Shown: positions 23,593 through 35,626, counted from the first letter of the stretch. The stretch: DNA of 64,000 nucleotides from Aphelocoma coerulescens (GCF_041296385.1 NC_091020.1:36309501-36373500); one strand, 5' to 3'. The notes: generated by a model from the letters alone, not told the origin. Program-made: numbers and translations.

Positions 23593-23760
23593 GGTACAAC
23601 CATAAAGAAACCCTCTTAACTTTGTTGCTTATCGACTACTTTGCCGTTCATAGCTCTTTTCACCTGAGCCAGAGGGGCTTTCAGAAACATCTTCAAGGGT
23701 TTTGTACACAAAAATGAGCTGAATTCTCCACTTGGCAAACGGTTTGCTTTTAAACGATCA
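23593..23760 (-). pseudogene. Possible internal remnant of the retroviral element
   Basis: Upstream of the polypurine tract on the minus strand an open frame ends with a stop at 23616-23618, 23 bases from the tract, where the last gene of a provirus would be expected to end. I see no envelope, integrase or other retroviral motif in it, and no second LTR or primer-binding site upstream, so the element is probably cut off. The outer limit given is arbitrary. Confidence 0.25.
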
Positions 23761-25103
23761 GATTTGTTAACGAAAAGCTCCTGTCCTGCTGAGCTGCTCC
23801 TCAGGCCAGCCAGGGACTCCATCCACGCCCAGCACAGCAGCAAGGAGCTGGACCCCTCCTCCTCTAAAAGCCCCCAGCAACTCCTCCCTCGGCCGCCCTG
23901 CTTTAAGCACTGCCCAGTGCTGCATTTTCTGCAGCCGGCTGGCCTGGGTCGCTCCTGGCCCCGCTGCTGGGGCACTTTGCTGCCAGAGAAGCGGTGACAG
24001 CAGAGCCTGGCTGCCCGGGGAGGGATCTTCCCCTTGAACAAAAGCAAGGGGGAAAACTCTGGAAGGATTTTGCCTCCTAAATTAAACACGCAAATGGGAA
24101 TTATGCTGCTCTGTGCCCTGTACTTGTGCCTCTTGGAGCACAAAAAGGAAATAAAGAACTAATTAAAAAAACCACGGTGCACTGTCTAAAACCTTCCCTT
24201 GGCAGTGACCTTGGCATGAGGAAATTTTTGCAGAAAACCTGGTTTGGGATGAAATCTCTCCATTTACCTGCAATACAGGAACATTTGAGTGTTGATTCCA
24301 ATAAAACCAAAATGAGAATTTTGAGTCAAAATCTTTTAAAACAAACCCTCATAAATTCCATTTAACGCTTCTCTTTACTGTTTACACTGTTGACACATAA
24401 TGATGCCCTCCTGAAAAAATGTTTTAATAGAAGAAAGTAACAAATTAAGATAGATTAGAAATAATTTTCCCTCAGTTTCCTCTAACCTCTGACTTGTACC
24501 TACAAACTTCAAAGTCTCTGTGGCCATAAGAACCTTGGACCACTAAAATCACAGGCATAGAGAACTCTACCCATAGTATTTGTAACTTCAAAAAGTGAAG
24601 AAAAAAGATAAAATAATACCATTTTGAAGAAAATTTAAGTTTTTTCTATACACTTTCAGAGTTTTCTAAAGTTATCAAAATATTTTGTTCTTAGGAAATT
24701 GATAAATTACTTCACAGAACTTTATAAGGTTGGCTTTGGTAAAGAAGAGATCAGGATGAAAAATGGTTTCTATTTGCTGCGTCTACACCTTCACTGAAAG
24801 GTTTTCCACCTCTAAATCCACAGGAACTGGAATTTCATGGTGGCTCTGAAAGAACATGGGTCACAAGGCAGGAAGTAGAGATTGAGGCCAACTTTGTGGC
24901 CCCCTCTGGCTCAATCAGTGAATCCCAGCACGGGAAATCCACTGCAAATGCTGCTGGTGGGTTTTAGGTGACAGGAAACACTCAGTGGGAATGGGAGGCA
25001 CCAAAAGCTGGGACATCAGGAAAATCCTCCCCCTGGCAGCTGGGGGGGACAGGACACACGGGACACCCCCACAGTGGTGGCACTGAGGGGGGTGTGAGCT
25101 GCT
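23761..25103. other. Unique stretch, mostly AT-rich
   Basis: No gene recognised. Bases 24370-24840 are strongly AT-rich without a simple repeat. The earlier part may still contain retroviral internal sequence too decayed for me to identify. Confidence 0.45.
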
Positions 25104-25215
25104 CCATGGAATCCTGGAATCCCATCTGGGCTGGGTTTGGAGGCAACTTAAAGCTCATCCATTCCCACCCCTGCCCTGGGCAGGGACCCCTCCCACTCCA
25201 GGGGCTTCCCAGTGC
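25104..25215 (-). mobile_element. Degenerate CR1 3' fragment, group 1
   Basis: Antisense words 'catggaatcctggaatccca', 'aaagctcatccattcccacc' and 'ctgccctgggcagggacc' are in CR1 order, with several substitutions relative to the crisp copies. Confidence 0.65.
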
Positions 25216-26082
25216 AGAAAACCCCCAATTTCTGTGCCACAGCTTGTCCCCTCCCAGCTGTCACCCTCTGCTCTCTCTCAGCTCTGTTAGCATCAGGAAT
25301 AACGACCTGCTCCTCATTTAGCGTGGCCTTGGATGCACATCCATGAACTCGACTCCATTTGTACCATGGGGTTTTTAAGGGATGTTCCAGGGAGGAAATA
25401 AAAAAAACCATCCTCACTGCTGGTGTTAATTTAAAGCAAACCTTTTATTTCACCTGCCAACAGCTCCCTTCTATCAGTTTGCATTTACTTTTTAATTATG
25501 TATATTGCTTTTTTTCCATGTGAAACTCCAGACTAGAAATATGTATCTCATTATATTTTACGTTATTCAATTGACCTAAACACAAAGGCATTTTTCTTGA
25601 ATACTGAGTGCTGATGTACCTTTTTAATTAAAGCTTAAAAAGCTTTTAATTAAAACAATAAATCACAGACAGCAGGCTCTATCCACATTGTCTTCTGCCC
25701 TGGGTATATTTTTCCTTTTGTGATCAGATTGACCCAAAAGGTAAAAAACAGGTGAAAGGGCTTTCACATTTAATGGATGCAGTATAAAACACTCTGCTCT
25801 CGCACAGCCTGAGCCCAGGAGCACTGCTGGGACCTGCTTGCAATCTCTGCAGGCCATGGAGATTCCTTTTCCCGTGCTCTCCCCTAAATCTGCACCTGTG
25901 GCAGCGATAAAGCCCCGGGTACCGGGTACATCTTCCCAGCTTTGTCTGCCCAAACCCCCCTGCACCAGTGTAGACACTAAATCTAACTTTTGGTGTCGTT
26001 TTGTTGTCTCTCCTGTGCAGAGCTGAGGTTTTCCAGAAGCCAGTGGTCTTTACACCACAGCACAGAGCTGCTGATGCCTCCC
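25216..26082. other. Unique stretch with an AT-rich palindrome
   Basis: No gene recognised. It contains the inverted repeat at 25622-25655. The part next to 26083 could be cellular flank or part of the LTR element if its right boundary is misplaced. Confidence 0.45.
25622..25655. repeat. AT-rich near-perfect inverted repeat
   Basis: Left arm 'ttttaattaaagctt' (25622-25636) and right arm 'aagcttttaattaaaa' (25640-25655) are complementary apart from one extra T in the right arm, with a 3-base spacer. The arms could form a cruciform. It is too short to be a transposon by itself. Confidence 0.85.
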
Positions 26083-26459
26083 TATTACCGCGGGCCTGGG
26101 CCCTAGGGTGTATCACCGTGTCCTGCAGCCGTAGGGAGAAGGAGGAGAGAAGATCCAGCAGGCAGGAGCTGTGCAGCAAGATTGATTTATTTAATTATTT
26201 TACAAACTCTTTTATAGACTTTTTTCTTCATAGTCTAATTGGACAAAGGATCAGCCCCCCCCCCTTGGGGTGATTGGCCAAAATCCTAAAACATCCATTG
26301 TCAAAATATTTTTCTACTGTACCATAAACAAGACTTTTCAAGGTTGCAGGTGGCTTGGTTGTTTACATTCCCTGCTACCTCTTCTGTGAGAGAGAAAAGT
26401 CTCTCACGGACTTAGAAAATAGCAAGGAAATCCTCGCTAGCAGCATTTTTGTATCGACA
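26083..26459 (-). mobile_element. LTR-like element (probable solo LTR)
   Basis: Minus-strand sequence starts TGTCGATAC at 26459. It has a TATA box TATAAAA (plus-strand 26210-26216) and, about 20 bases on, AATAAA (26186-26191), the promoter and polyadenylation layout of an LTR. The hexamer 'cctccc' flanks the proposed element on both sides (26077-26082 and 26460-26465), a possible target-site duplication. Against this, the inner end would read ...TAATA rather than ...CA; an alternative inner end at GATACA (26109) lacks a matching flank. Family unknown. Confidence 0.5.
26248..26272. repeat. C homopolymer inside the LTR-like element
   Basis: About ten C bases followed by 'ttgggg' (near 26256-26271). 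Length is likely to vary between individuals and sequencing reads, so this is a spot where assembly error is possible. Confidence 0.8.
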
Positions 26460-27023
26460 CCTCCCAGCCCATATCCCACTGCCCTGTGTATCCCAAACCA
26501 ACGGGATCCAGGCGGGAAATGGATGAAGCAGCTCTGGGAGCTGCTCTTCTGAGTTTAGGCAGAACTTCTGAGAACCTGTGCCAGTCTGGGGAACTTCATT
26601 TCTTTGTGAAACTTGGTTTAGTTCAGAAGCTGATTAGAAATACATTTGGTCCCTCAGAATAGAACTGTACTGTGGGTTAGGTATTTTTGGCCCCAAGACT
26701 ACAATTACTTCTCAAAATCATAAATTCCATGTGTTCTAAACATCCAGAACTCCTAACAGTCAAGGTTTGTGCTTACACAACAAAGACCTTTTCAATTATC
26801 ATTTTTAAAGTAACAAGGGGATCCAGTGAATCATTCCCTCAACTGAAAATAAAACTTCAGTTGCCCCCACTTTTCTCATGGCAATTGGCTAAAGGAACCT
26901 GCATTCCTCAGGTTGGAAATAGAAATATTCATATTGCCCCCAAACTGGGGGAGGTAGAAAAGCAACTGCTTCAGAAAGCAGTGCGCAGAGAGGGGGGACA
27001 AGTTGGTGGGAGCTGAGGTTCCC

Positions 27024-27043
27024 TTTCTTCTTCTTCTTCTTCC
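27024..27043. repeat. (CTT)n microsatellite
   Basis: A pure run of about five to six CTT units. Confidence 0.8.
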
Positions 27044-27183
27044 CAGTCTCAGCAGCAATATTTAATAGCAACGTGCCCAAATAGAACATGTGCAGCTCTC
27101 CAGATTAGCCTGCTGTGCCCTGGAATCTTCCTGGTTCTGGAAATCCCATTCTACCCAAAGACAAATGAAAAGCAAAATTGCAG

Positions 27184-27217
27184 GGAAAAGAAAAAAAAAG
27201 AAAAAAGAAGAGAATTA
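27184..27217. repeat. A-rich simple sequence
   Basis: A and G only, mostly A, in 34 bases. Confidence 0.75.
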
Positions 27218-27865
27218 AAGAATGCTGGGTGACTTCAAGGAGAAACAAAATCTCCCAATAAAGTCGGCAGTAAACTCCAAGTGCTTGCCTGAAACTGCGG
27301 AGCAGTAAAAGCACAGAACACTTGGCTCGTGCTGCCTGAGATTCCTGTCTCTGGAGGTCAAGTGCAAGGAGGCACAACCCGAGGCACCAGGGCCAGGAGT
27401 CCTTCCTGCCTTCCCAAAATGTCACGGCTTGGTCCATGAAGGGTCCAGCGAGGAGCTGTCCCCAGCCACGGCCAGGGTGGGTCCTGCAGGATGCTGCTCC
27501 CTCCTCCAGCCTTGGTGCAGCTCCGTGTTCATTCTGCACAGCAAAGGTGGAGGGGTTTTATCTTCCCTTTCCAAAATCACACAATTCCCTCAGTATTATC
27601 CTTCTTTGAGCCTTTTCCCCGTCTTTTTTAGTTCCCAGCCTTTAGCTCATTTCCTTTGGGTTTCCTTATCCATCCCTGCTTATTTTCCCCTTCCCAGTCT
27701 GGAGGAGAGGAAGCCTCGTGTTTCCTTCCCTGGCTGGGGGTCACCCCTCATGGGGGCAAGGGAAGGGCCTGGCCTGGGGCCAGCGGTGCTGGGGGAGCTG
27801 CTGGGTCAGGCCCAGTCCGAGGGATGGAGCTGCGTTAAACCACTGCCCACCCCTGCCCAGGGCTG

Positions 27866-27945
27866 TTCCCAGCTTCCCAGCCCATCCCAGTCCCTGCCCA
27901 GCACCATTCCCAGTTTCCCAGCCCATCCCCAGTCCCTGCCGAGCC
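27866..27945. repeat. Imperfect 40-bp tandem duplication
   Basis: 'ttcccagcttcccagcccat' at 27866 is followed one unit later by 'ttcccagtttcccagcccat' at 27907, each continuing 'ccagtccctgcc'. It has two copies with a few differences. Confidence 0.8.
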
Positions 27946-30522
27946 AGAGCTGGCAGCATATGCTGCAAGTAATGAGACATTCCCAGAGAGATCGTGGGAT
28001 CACGCCTGGAAAACAGGCAGGAGCTCTCAAGAACATGATACAGCGCTGTTGAGAGAGGAAAATAAGCCAAACACAATTTCACCTCCTACAGCTGAGGGGA
28101 CTTTGGGCCTTTCTCATCTTTCTGAACACGAGAACAAAGACAATACTTTCAAGTGCTTTCGGTTTGGGGAGAATTGTTTCATCTCAGACCTGAGGGATGG
28201 AGAGACATTGTCAGACCAGAGGCTTTAATTAAGTCTGCCACGCTCGGCTCCCGAGCTTTTCAAACCCTTCCCAAGAAGAAAGGGAACAGCAGACGGAGAG
28301 CAGGTGTCAGGGGCAATCTGGAACTTTCCTGGCTGTGATGGATGTGGGGTACAGAGGTGGAGTGTGAAACTCTGTCACTGCTCACGTGTGGGTACCACCA
28401 TCCTCATCCAGAATGGTAAGCAGTCTCAGGCTTGCAGGGTTAGGGCAGACGTGCCCGTGCCTCCAGGAACGCTGCACCAGGTCTGCAGGCAGTGCAGATC
28501 CAGCTTGTCCTGGGGGAGCTGTGCAGGACTCCCAGGGCTCTCAGAGCATGGCCATGGCTGTGGTCAGTGAGTGTTGGAACACGGGGCAGATGGAGTGTGG
28601 GGTGGCCTGGGCAGACATTTCAGTCCCCTCTGTCCCTGTCCCTGCTTCATTAGTTTGTGTGACGGCCCAGAAGCGCCTCTGGTTCTCACCTGGGTGGATG
28701 ATGTGCACGACAATTACGGATCTTAAAAACGAGTTGATTTTTCTGGTTGAATACAGCCTGATACAAAACTCACATATTAATTGGATTACTTCCCCTGACT
28801 TCAGCGCTCTCCGAGACGAAGCCTCACCTCCAGGGAGCAGTGTTCCCTGCAGGAGCCTTTTGCAGGGAATTTCTGGTGATCTTATAGTGCTTCCCAAGCA
28901 GGAACCAGCCCCGCAGGGCAAACCCTCCATTTCAATTCTAAAGGTTGATTCTGTGTTACTTTTGCAAGAACCTGTTTGAATTTTTCGGAAGAATAACACC
29001 ATGTTACTATAACTGCACGTGGGGTTAAAAAAATCCCTGCACAGCCACCACACAGAGCAGCAGAACATTCCTGAAATAACAAAATACAACGTGTATCTCC
29101 CACTGATAAAAAGGCAGCATTTCCATCTCTGTAGAGGAAAAACCATTTATCCCTCTGTCCTAAGAAGAGAGATGAACACCTGGATCAGAGCAGAGCAATA
29201 AATCACGGGGAGGTTGTTAACAGAAGGGTCTCAGCAGCTTCTGTTATTGGGAGGAGCCTGGAAGGTTCCCAGTTGCAAGGATGCTTTAGTGATGGAGCAG
29301 GAGGAGAGGAGAAGCCACTCTGCTGCTTGGAAGGGGTCCTGTGCACGGAGCAGGTTTGCTTTTCCAGCCTTTTGCAGCCCAAGGCAGCCACGGAGGGGCC
29401 GGGCAGAGCCTCCCCAGCACCGGGAATGTCACCCCAGCGGGAGCGAGGCAGGGGGAAAACACCAAGACAATGAATTTCATAGTGAGCTCCACAATTCATT
29501 CTGTTTGTGAACACTGCCTACGATTCCAGTGCTCCACAAAACGCAGAGCTGAGCCCAGAGGCTGCAGATTCCCTCAGAAGCGGAGTCGTTCGTCAGTTAT
29601 TGGCATTATCCGAATTTCCATCGGCTCTCCCGCTCACAAAGATCTATCAGGATTCTCTCTCCAACCAGCTATTTATTTGTGCTCATTTTGATGGTCACAG
29701 ATGGCTTTTTCCTTTTACATACATGGGCTGCAAGTAGCATTTCTCCCTCCAAATAATTTGTGCGAAATAAAAACCCCCAATGTTTGGTTGTTTGGTAAAG
29801 GATTAGGCAGCCAATCAGGCAATGTCTTCCCACCAACAGTTATTCCATCTAAAGCACAACAATCACAAAAGAAAGGAGATGACTGGATCCTATCTAAGCC
29901 CCTAAATAGCAGCAAAAGAGAGTTTGCACTGGAAATCAAAAAAATATTGGTGGAGAGGTAATTTTTATTCAGTCCTTTGAATAGAGAAGTAAAAGCTTTT
30001 AAGGAATTCAGGGCCAATTTCTTCATTGGGATCTGTGATAAATAAGCAGCACAGCCAGCTCCTGTTGAGACACAAACTCGCATTCCCGCAGCTCCAGGCA
30101 TTCAGCTCCTGGAGTGAATCTCCCCACACAATTCATCATGCTCACGGGAAGATGTCTGGGTTTTGGCTTTTAACGTTCAGTACACCTCTTAATGTATCAA
30201 GCATATGGAAAATTTATACCTTCCAGAGGATGGGAGACAAATAATATTTCTGCAGTAAATAAATGTCATTCAAGTGCTGCAGACTGCCTTTGATTGGAGC
30301 TGGGAGGAGGCGGCTCAGACAACAAACACACACATTTCTCCTGCTTCCTTAAAAAGGATATTGAAAGAAAATCTGAAAAGTGCCAGGAGCACGAGGAAAT
30401 GTTTTTTTAACTATGCAATTGTCTTTTACAGGGATTTAAATTTCATTTCTACCTGGTACTGAGTAGCTAATAGCTCTCCTCTGAGTGAAACCAAAGTGCT
30501 GGGGATTGGTTCTCCTGAAGTT

Positions 30523-30692
30523 CCTGTGACAGGAACACCCTGGATCCTGTGCTGTGATGGAACATCCAGGATCCCACTGCTGTGACAGGAACACCCTGGA
30601 TCCTGTGCTGTGACAGGAACACCCTGGATCCTGTTGCTGTGACGGAACATCCAGGATCCCACTGCTGTGACAGGAACACCGTGGATCCTGTT
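30523..30692. repeat. 28-bp minisatellite with alternating unit types
   Basis: Six units of 28-29 bases. Type X begins 'gctgtgacaggaacaccctg' and type Y 'gctgtgatggaacatccagg'. The order is X Y X X Y X, so a three-unit block of about 84 bases is itself present twice. The first X starts with 'cctgtg' rather than 'gctgtg', and the last X has one change (ccctgg to ccgtgg). Most units contain GGATCC or GGATCCC. Confidence 0.92.
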
Positions 30693-30860
30693 GCTGGGGC
30701 CTGAGGAGGTATCAGATCTGAGCCATTACCCCCGTGGGTTTTTTTGTTCCCTTGCAAAGGCTGAAGGCCGGATCCACATCCACAAATCCCTGTCTCCCTG
30801 TCCAAAGGAGCAGCCTGCCTTGTGTGGCCCTATTAGAATCCACTAATAGTTAATATCTAG
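30693..30860. other. Short unique spacer
   Basis: Separates the 28-bp array from the next CR1; nothing recognised. Confidence 0.5.
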
Positions 30861-30974
30861 CCAGGCTGGATGGGGCTGGGAGCAACCTGGGGTAGGGAAG
30901 GTGTCCCTGGCCATGGGTGGGACAAGATGAGCTTCAAGGTCCCTTCCAACCCAAACCATTCCATGATTTTGTGT
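30861..30974 (+). mobile_element. CR1 LINE 3' tip, group 1
   Basis: Sense 'ccaggctggatggggctggg', 'caaggtcccttccaacccaa' and 'accattccatgattttgtg', the complete tip with tail. It is truncated just upstream of 'gccaggctgga'. Confidence 0.88.
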
Positions 30975-32086
30975 TTCCATGATCTTTCCCACCGCTGGAA
31001 TTGCCAGGTGCTGGGAGTCCCAAAGCATGAAAGGATCCTCCAGTGCCCAAGTGCCCACAAAAATATGTCTCCAACATAAACAGGACCACAAAATGTCACT
31101 GCAAGTGAAGTTCTAATCCCTTTCTTGATACAAAAGGAGGTCTCCAGCCAGGGGGACTCCTCGCTCTGGGTGATCCATCACTCCATGGCCATGGCTCTGG
31201 GAGCCCTTGACTCCAGATCTCGGGATAAACCCTCCTGAACTTCCTACTTGGCTGTTTCTGGCAGCAGCTTTGGCTCCAGGATTGTTGGCTGTGCCGTTGA
31301 GTGGTGCAGGTTTCATTCAATAAATGTCAAACAGAGAAAATGAAGTGTGTGCAGCCTCCATGGGCGAGCCGAGCTGGCAAAGACAGCCCAGCCACTGCCA
31401 CGAGTAACAGCTGCTAATGCACCTTTAAAGGATGGTGCATAATTCACTGTGCTCTCAGATGTGGTTCAGCAGCACTTTTAAATGCCTTCCCCTTCCAATC
31501 TTCCTCTGCTTCCTTGTATTTATCTTTCTGAGAATAATGAAGTGTGAACAAGATAAATTTATGGAAGAAACCGCATAGCTCTATCTATGCAGTGAATAAA
31601 CAAGTATTTTAAACTATCATTTCCCTGCTAAGTCATAAAAGCAGCGTTATCTGCTTCATGTTGGCCTGTTTTCCACTTGGGTGAATTCCTCATTCCGTTC
31701 CTGGAAACAGCATGTTTGGGACAGAAAGGAACGATGAATATTACTGTTGTCTGCTTTTTCCCTCCTTGCTTCTCCAGCATGTTGGGTATCTGCAGACATG
31801 AGGCAGGATAGCACCACGTCCCTGTCCCAGCCGTGTATTCCCAGGGAATCCTCGGTGTGGGCAGTGACCCCAAACCGGCCTTTGCATCCACTGCTCCCCC
31901 AGGCGCTGCAGGGGCTCTTCCCACGGGACTCATGCCTGGTCCCTCTGCTCAGTGATGGTCACTGAGTTTCTCTTGGACTTCCCAGAAATGAAAAGGTGCT
32001 GATTTCACCCTCTCTTCACACTTGAATTCCACCTCAGTGGTGTTTAAACATCCCTGAGCAGCAAGGGCTTGAAAATCCTCAGCAAA
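30975..32086. other. Unique non-coding stretch
   Basis: No gene or transposon recognised; 31400-31640 is AT-rich. Confidence 0.5.
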
Positions 32087-32250
32087 GTTGTGGCTGCCCC
32101 TTGGATCCCTGGCAGTGCCCAAGGCCAGGCTGGACACTGGGGCTGGGAGCAGCCTGGGACAGTGGGAGGTGTCCCTGCCCACGGCTGAGGGTAGAATTGG
32201 GTGGTCCTTAAGGTCCCTCCCAACCCAAACCAGTCTGGGATTCTGATTCT
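32087..32250 (+). mobile_element. CR1 LINE 3' fragment, group 1
   Basis: Sense copy from 'gttgtggctgccccttggat' to 'aaccagtctgggattctgat'. The tail is 'gattctgattct'. Its upstream end is a clean truncation at 'ggctgcccc'. Confidence 0.9.
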
Positions 32251-32940
32251 AAAACTGCTTCAGCTGTTTCTATAACCTGAGCTAACACTGATACCATTTA
32301 AGCCGATATTCACGCACAACATTTAATCTTTGCTGTGGAAGCAGAACTCCTCTTCTGATGCCATGTTTTCGGAAAATGCCATCAGTGCAATGAAAATGCA
32401 GTTGTAAGTAATGGCAAAATATTCTTAACCTATGGAAGAAGGGGTATAACTTTCTATTGCCTTAATGACAGGCACTAAAACTCTGCCATAAAACCTTCCA
32501 CGAGCTCCACACCACCTCCTTTACAGCGTTAAAAATGCATTAAAACAGAGTTGTTAGCATCCTGTAGTACTTGCTCAGGCTGTCAGCCCTGTTCTCCAGA
32601 TCACAGGATCAAAGGCCATCCCCAGCAAACAGCGGTGGTGTCAGAGCTGCAGTTTGCTGCTCAAACCCACCTCCCCATGCCGGGGTGGGCAGAGGCTGAG
32701 GGGTCAAACCCCACATCTGCCATGACTGATGCACTTAGTATGAAAATATTTCTTACAGTTTAAACATCTGAATAAAAAAGAATTAGAATTGTTTTACTCA
32801 ACACTTTGTGTTTATCTGTGTTCTCGGTTCGACTGCACCGATGACATTCCTCTGTCAGGCAGAGGTCGTGCTTTAGGTATTTTAATTTATTCTGGGTAGC
32901 AATAATGCTGCAACCCCCCCGTGTGTTAGGGAAAAAAATC
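32251..32940. other. Unique non-coding stretch
   Basis: Nothing recognised; AT-rich at both ends. Confidence 0.5.
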
Positions 32941-33120
32941 ATGGACAGGGTTGTAAAGCATTTGAACAAACTGCCCAGGGCAAGGGTGGAGTCCCCACCC
33001 CTGAAAGTGCTCAGAAAAAGGGGGGCTGTGGCACCTGGGGACAGGGACAGTGCTGGTGCTGAGGTGATGGTTGGGTTGGATGACCCCAGAAGTCTTTTCT
33101 GACTTTAATTACTCTGTCAT
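32941..33120 (+). mobile_element. CR1 LINE 3' fragment, group 2 (older)
   Basis: Sense 'tgcccagggcaagggtggag', 'ggctgtggcacctggggaca' and 'ttggatgaccccagaagtct' are in group-2 order, ending in decayed 'attactctgtcat'. It is more diverged from the other group-2 copies, so it is likely an older insertion. Confidence 0.75.
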
Positions 33121-33717
33121 CGACTGAGGGCAGTTCCTAGAAACAGCAAATCTTAGATCAGCAGCAATGACCACAAGAAGATATTCCATATTTCATCCTT
33201 CCTGTCCCAGGGGCCCCCTGTGCTCCCTCAGCAGTGAGGTGGGAAGAGCAGGGCCCTGCAGGTCCTCACTGCCCTGACCCTCTCACACATCCCACCATCA
33301 ATAACCCACCTGGGAAAATCCTCCCACTCAGGCTGGATGTGCACTCACCACAGCTGCACAGCACTAAGATTTATATTTATAAAGTTAAAGGAATTGAAAC
33401 AGCATTCATGCCTTTCCATCAGCACAAAGAGGCAGCAAACATTGCACTATTAATCTGCTTTTCCCTTCCCCTAAACAAAGGCTGAGATCAAGCACAGCGC
33501 TCTGCCTCACTTAGTCTGCAAAATCTTCTCCTTCCCTTTCTGACAAGAACAACAGAGCATTTTATTGTCTCAGATAAATCAGGCACAGCTCTGAAGAACA
33601 ACCGGGGCCCTGACTGCCAGGAAACACAAAGTGCCCTCACTATGGAATTTCAGTTTTGAATATGAACTCCCTTGGCCGAGCTGCTCACGGACACACCGTG
33701 GCTGTGCTCCAGTGGCA
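33121..33717. other. Unique non-coding stretch
   Basis: No gene or repeat recognised. Confidence 0.5.
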
Positions 33718-33975
33718 CATGGAATTCATGGAATTCAAAGCCCACCCAGTGCCAGCCCTGCCATGGCAGGGACACCTCCCACTGTCCCTGGCTGCTCCCA
33801 GCCCCAATGTCCAGCCTGGCCTTGGGCACTGCCAGGGATCCAGGGGCAGCCCCAGCTGCTCTGGGCACCCTGTGCCAGGGCCTGCCCACCCTCCCAGGGA
33901 ACAATTCCTGCCCAATCTCCCATCCATCCCTGCCCTCTGGCAGCAGGAAGCCATTCCCCTTGTCCCCTCAATGTC
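33718..33975 (-). mobile_element. CR1 LINE 3' fragment, group 1
   Basis: Antisense copy whose tip has become 'catggaattcatggaattca', a doubled 'tggaattca' in place of the usual tail. It then runs through the standard blocks to 'ggcagcaggaagccattccc'. It encodes no protein. Confidence 0.9.
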
Positions 33976-35626
33976 CTCTATTAGCTCTCAGCACCCTCAG
34001 TCCTGTCCAAACCAATAAATTTGGTGACTGGCAAAATCCAGAGGAGAGTTAAAAAGCTGTGACAGGACTAAAGCTCGTGGCATAACAACAACAGCAAGTC
34101 TGGTGGCTGTGAATAGAAATTATCCCACAAAGGACATGAAAAAAGGAAGATATTTATGTATCAGCTAGGATTTATCTCCCTGAAAGAAAAATAGTGTCAT
34201 AATCGTTAGTGGGAATGGTGCTAGAATGTAGAATAAATTTGCATCAAGCCTCCATTTCCCTCAGTGCAGATTTTCCTCTTGCCTTCACTTCAGAGAACTT
34301 TAAAGGAAGCTCTGCGAGTGGATGAGCTGTTTATTAGAGACACAATTCCGCAGCAGCTCAGCTTGAGGATGCAAAAACCCCAAGTCACAAATTCCACCCA
34401 ACACAGCTGTGGAAAGAGCTTTTAGGAAAGAGTTCCTGAGTGGTGTTTGAAATGAAGACATAGCCACAATGAAATCACATTCCAAGTTTTAATATCAGAA
34501 TTAATGATTTTAAATAAATGAAGGGTTTGACATTTTCCCTACCTGGGTACCCCAGAGTTTATTACACCCAGGCAAGGGAAATTACTGACTGACCTGATCT
34601 CCCTTGCCGTGACTCCAGCCCAGGTTTATACACAGGGACATGTGTCCTGCTGTTAAAGCCCTGCAGCTGAGCTGGCAGATCTTGAGGGATATTGCCCTAA
34701 GTAGCTGCATCAAATAAATTAACGTCATTGTTTATATGTACACGTGCATGCAGATGGACATATTGTACATATTCTTGTTTAACCTGCCAAAAGGTTTTCC
34801 TGTGACTTTAATAAAAACATTTTCACTTACAATCCAAAGACAAAGACAGCTTTTTGTACAGATTTCATGTTTTCCCTTTCCTCTGCTGAGGAACGGTCAA
34901 AGCTTTATAGTTTAATATTTTCCCTCATAGGCAGCAAAGTGCTAGCAATTATTGCAGATGTTGCAACTATTTAAATATACACACTGTAGAAATTAGTAGA
35001 GGCACAACACGTTCATTAGTGGGTATCCTGAGGTGCTCTGTACTCCACTTTTTCCACTGACATAAAACTTCTCACACTGATTCTTTGGGAAAATTTTCCT
35101 TCCTGTGGGCAAACCAAAGAAGACACCAATGAAAATGCACATTCAGCTGCCCAGGCTGTGCTGTTTAACACCAATTTCTCCTCCAGCACAGTTTAATTTG
35201 CCCCCAAGTGTGAGACGAGCTGTCAGGCCAGGCAGGAGCGTCCCTGCACTGCCCCAGGGCAGGGCCAAACAGGCACCTTGGGCCCCACCGACTCAAATCC
35301 TTCATTCTCCCCACAAATGCAGCTGGAACGGAGCTATTTAGATGTGCCCAACATTAAAACAGATATCACAGCTCGGCTCCCAGGAGTGCCCTGCTGCGTC
35401 CGCGCTGCTTCTGCCAGGGCAAGGGGGCATTTGGGGACAGGAAAAGGGGCTTTGGGAAAGCAGAGGTGCCCTGTTCCCCTGGGCAGGGATCAGCTGCTCT
35501 GGGGAAGCAGCTCCAGGGCCCATCCCCGTGGGGAGGCTGTGCTGGAGGCGTGCTGGGGGTGGCTGAGCCCCCTGCCCCGAGCCGGGGAGCCGCAGGGCCT
35601 GGAGCCCTCCCAGCCCGGCACATCGG
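33976..35626. other. Unique stretch, AT-rich centre
   Basis: No transposon recognised. 34480-35060 is AT-rich, lacks simple repeats and contains several TAAT and ATTA words; it is a candidate for conserved non-coding DNA. 35370-35620 is GC-rich. Confidence 0.45.

Larger units (their letters stand above)
26460..30522. other. Unique stretch with minor simple repeats
   Basis: Four kilobases without a recognised CR1 or LTR. It holds a CTT run (27024-27043), an A-rich tract (27184-27217) and a local duplication (27866-27945). No coding exon is recognised. 28700-29200 and 29500-30500 are AT-rich. Confidence 0.45.

Noticed and set aside
23616..24143. A 175-codon minus-strand frame upstream of the polypurine tract as a retroviral envelope gene
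   Set aside because: The position near the tract is suggestive, but no signal peptide, cleavage site, transmembrane segment or other envelope hallmark is visible. It is listed only as a weak possible remnant.
30523..30692. Direct repeats suggesting a CRISPR-like array
   Set aside because: Units are contiguous with no unique spacers, and the context is a vertebrate genome. It is a minisatellite.
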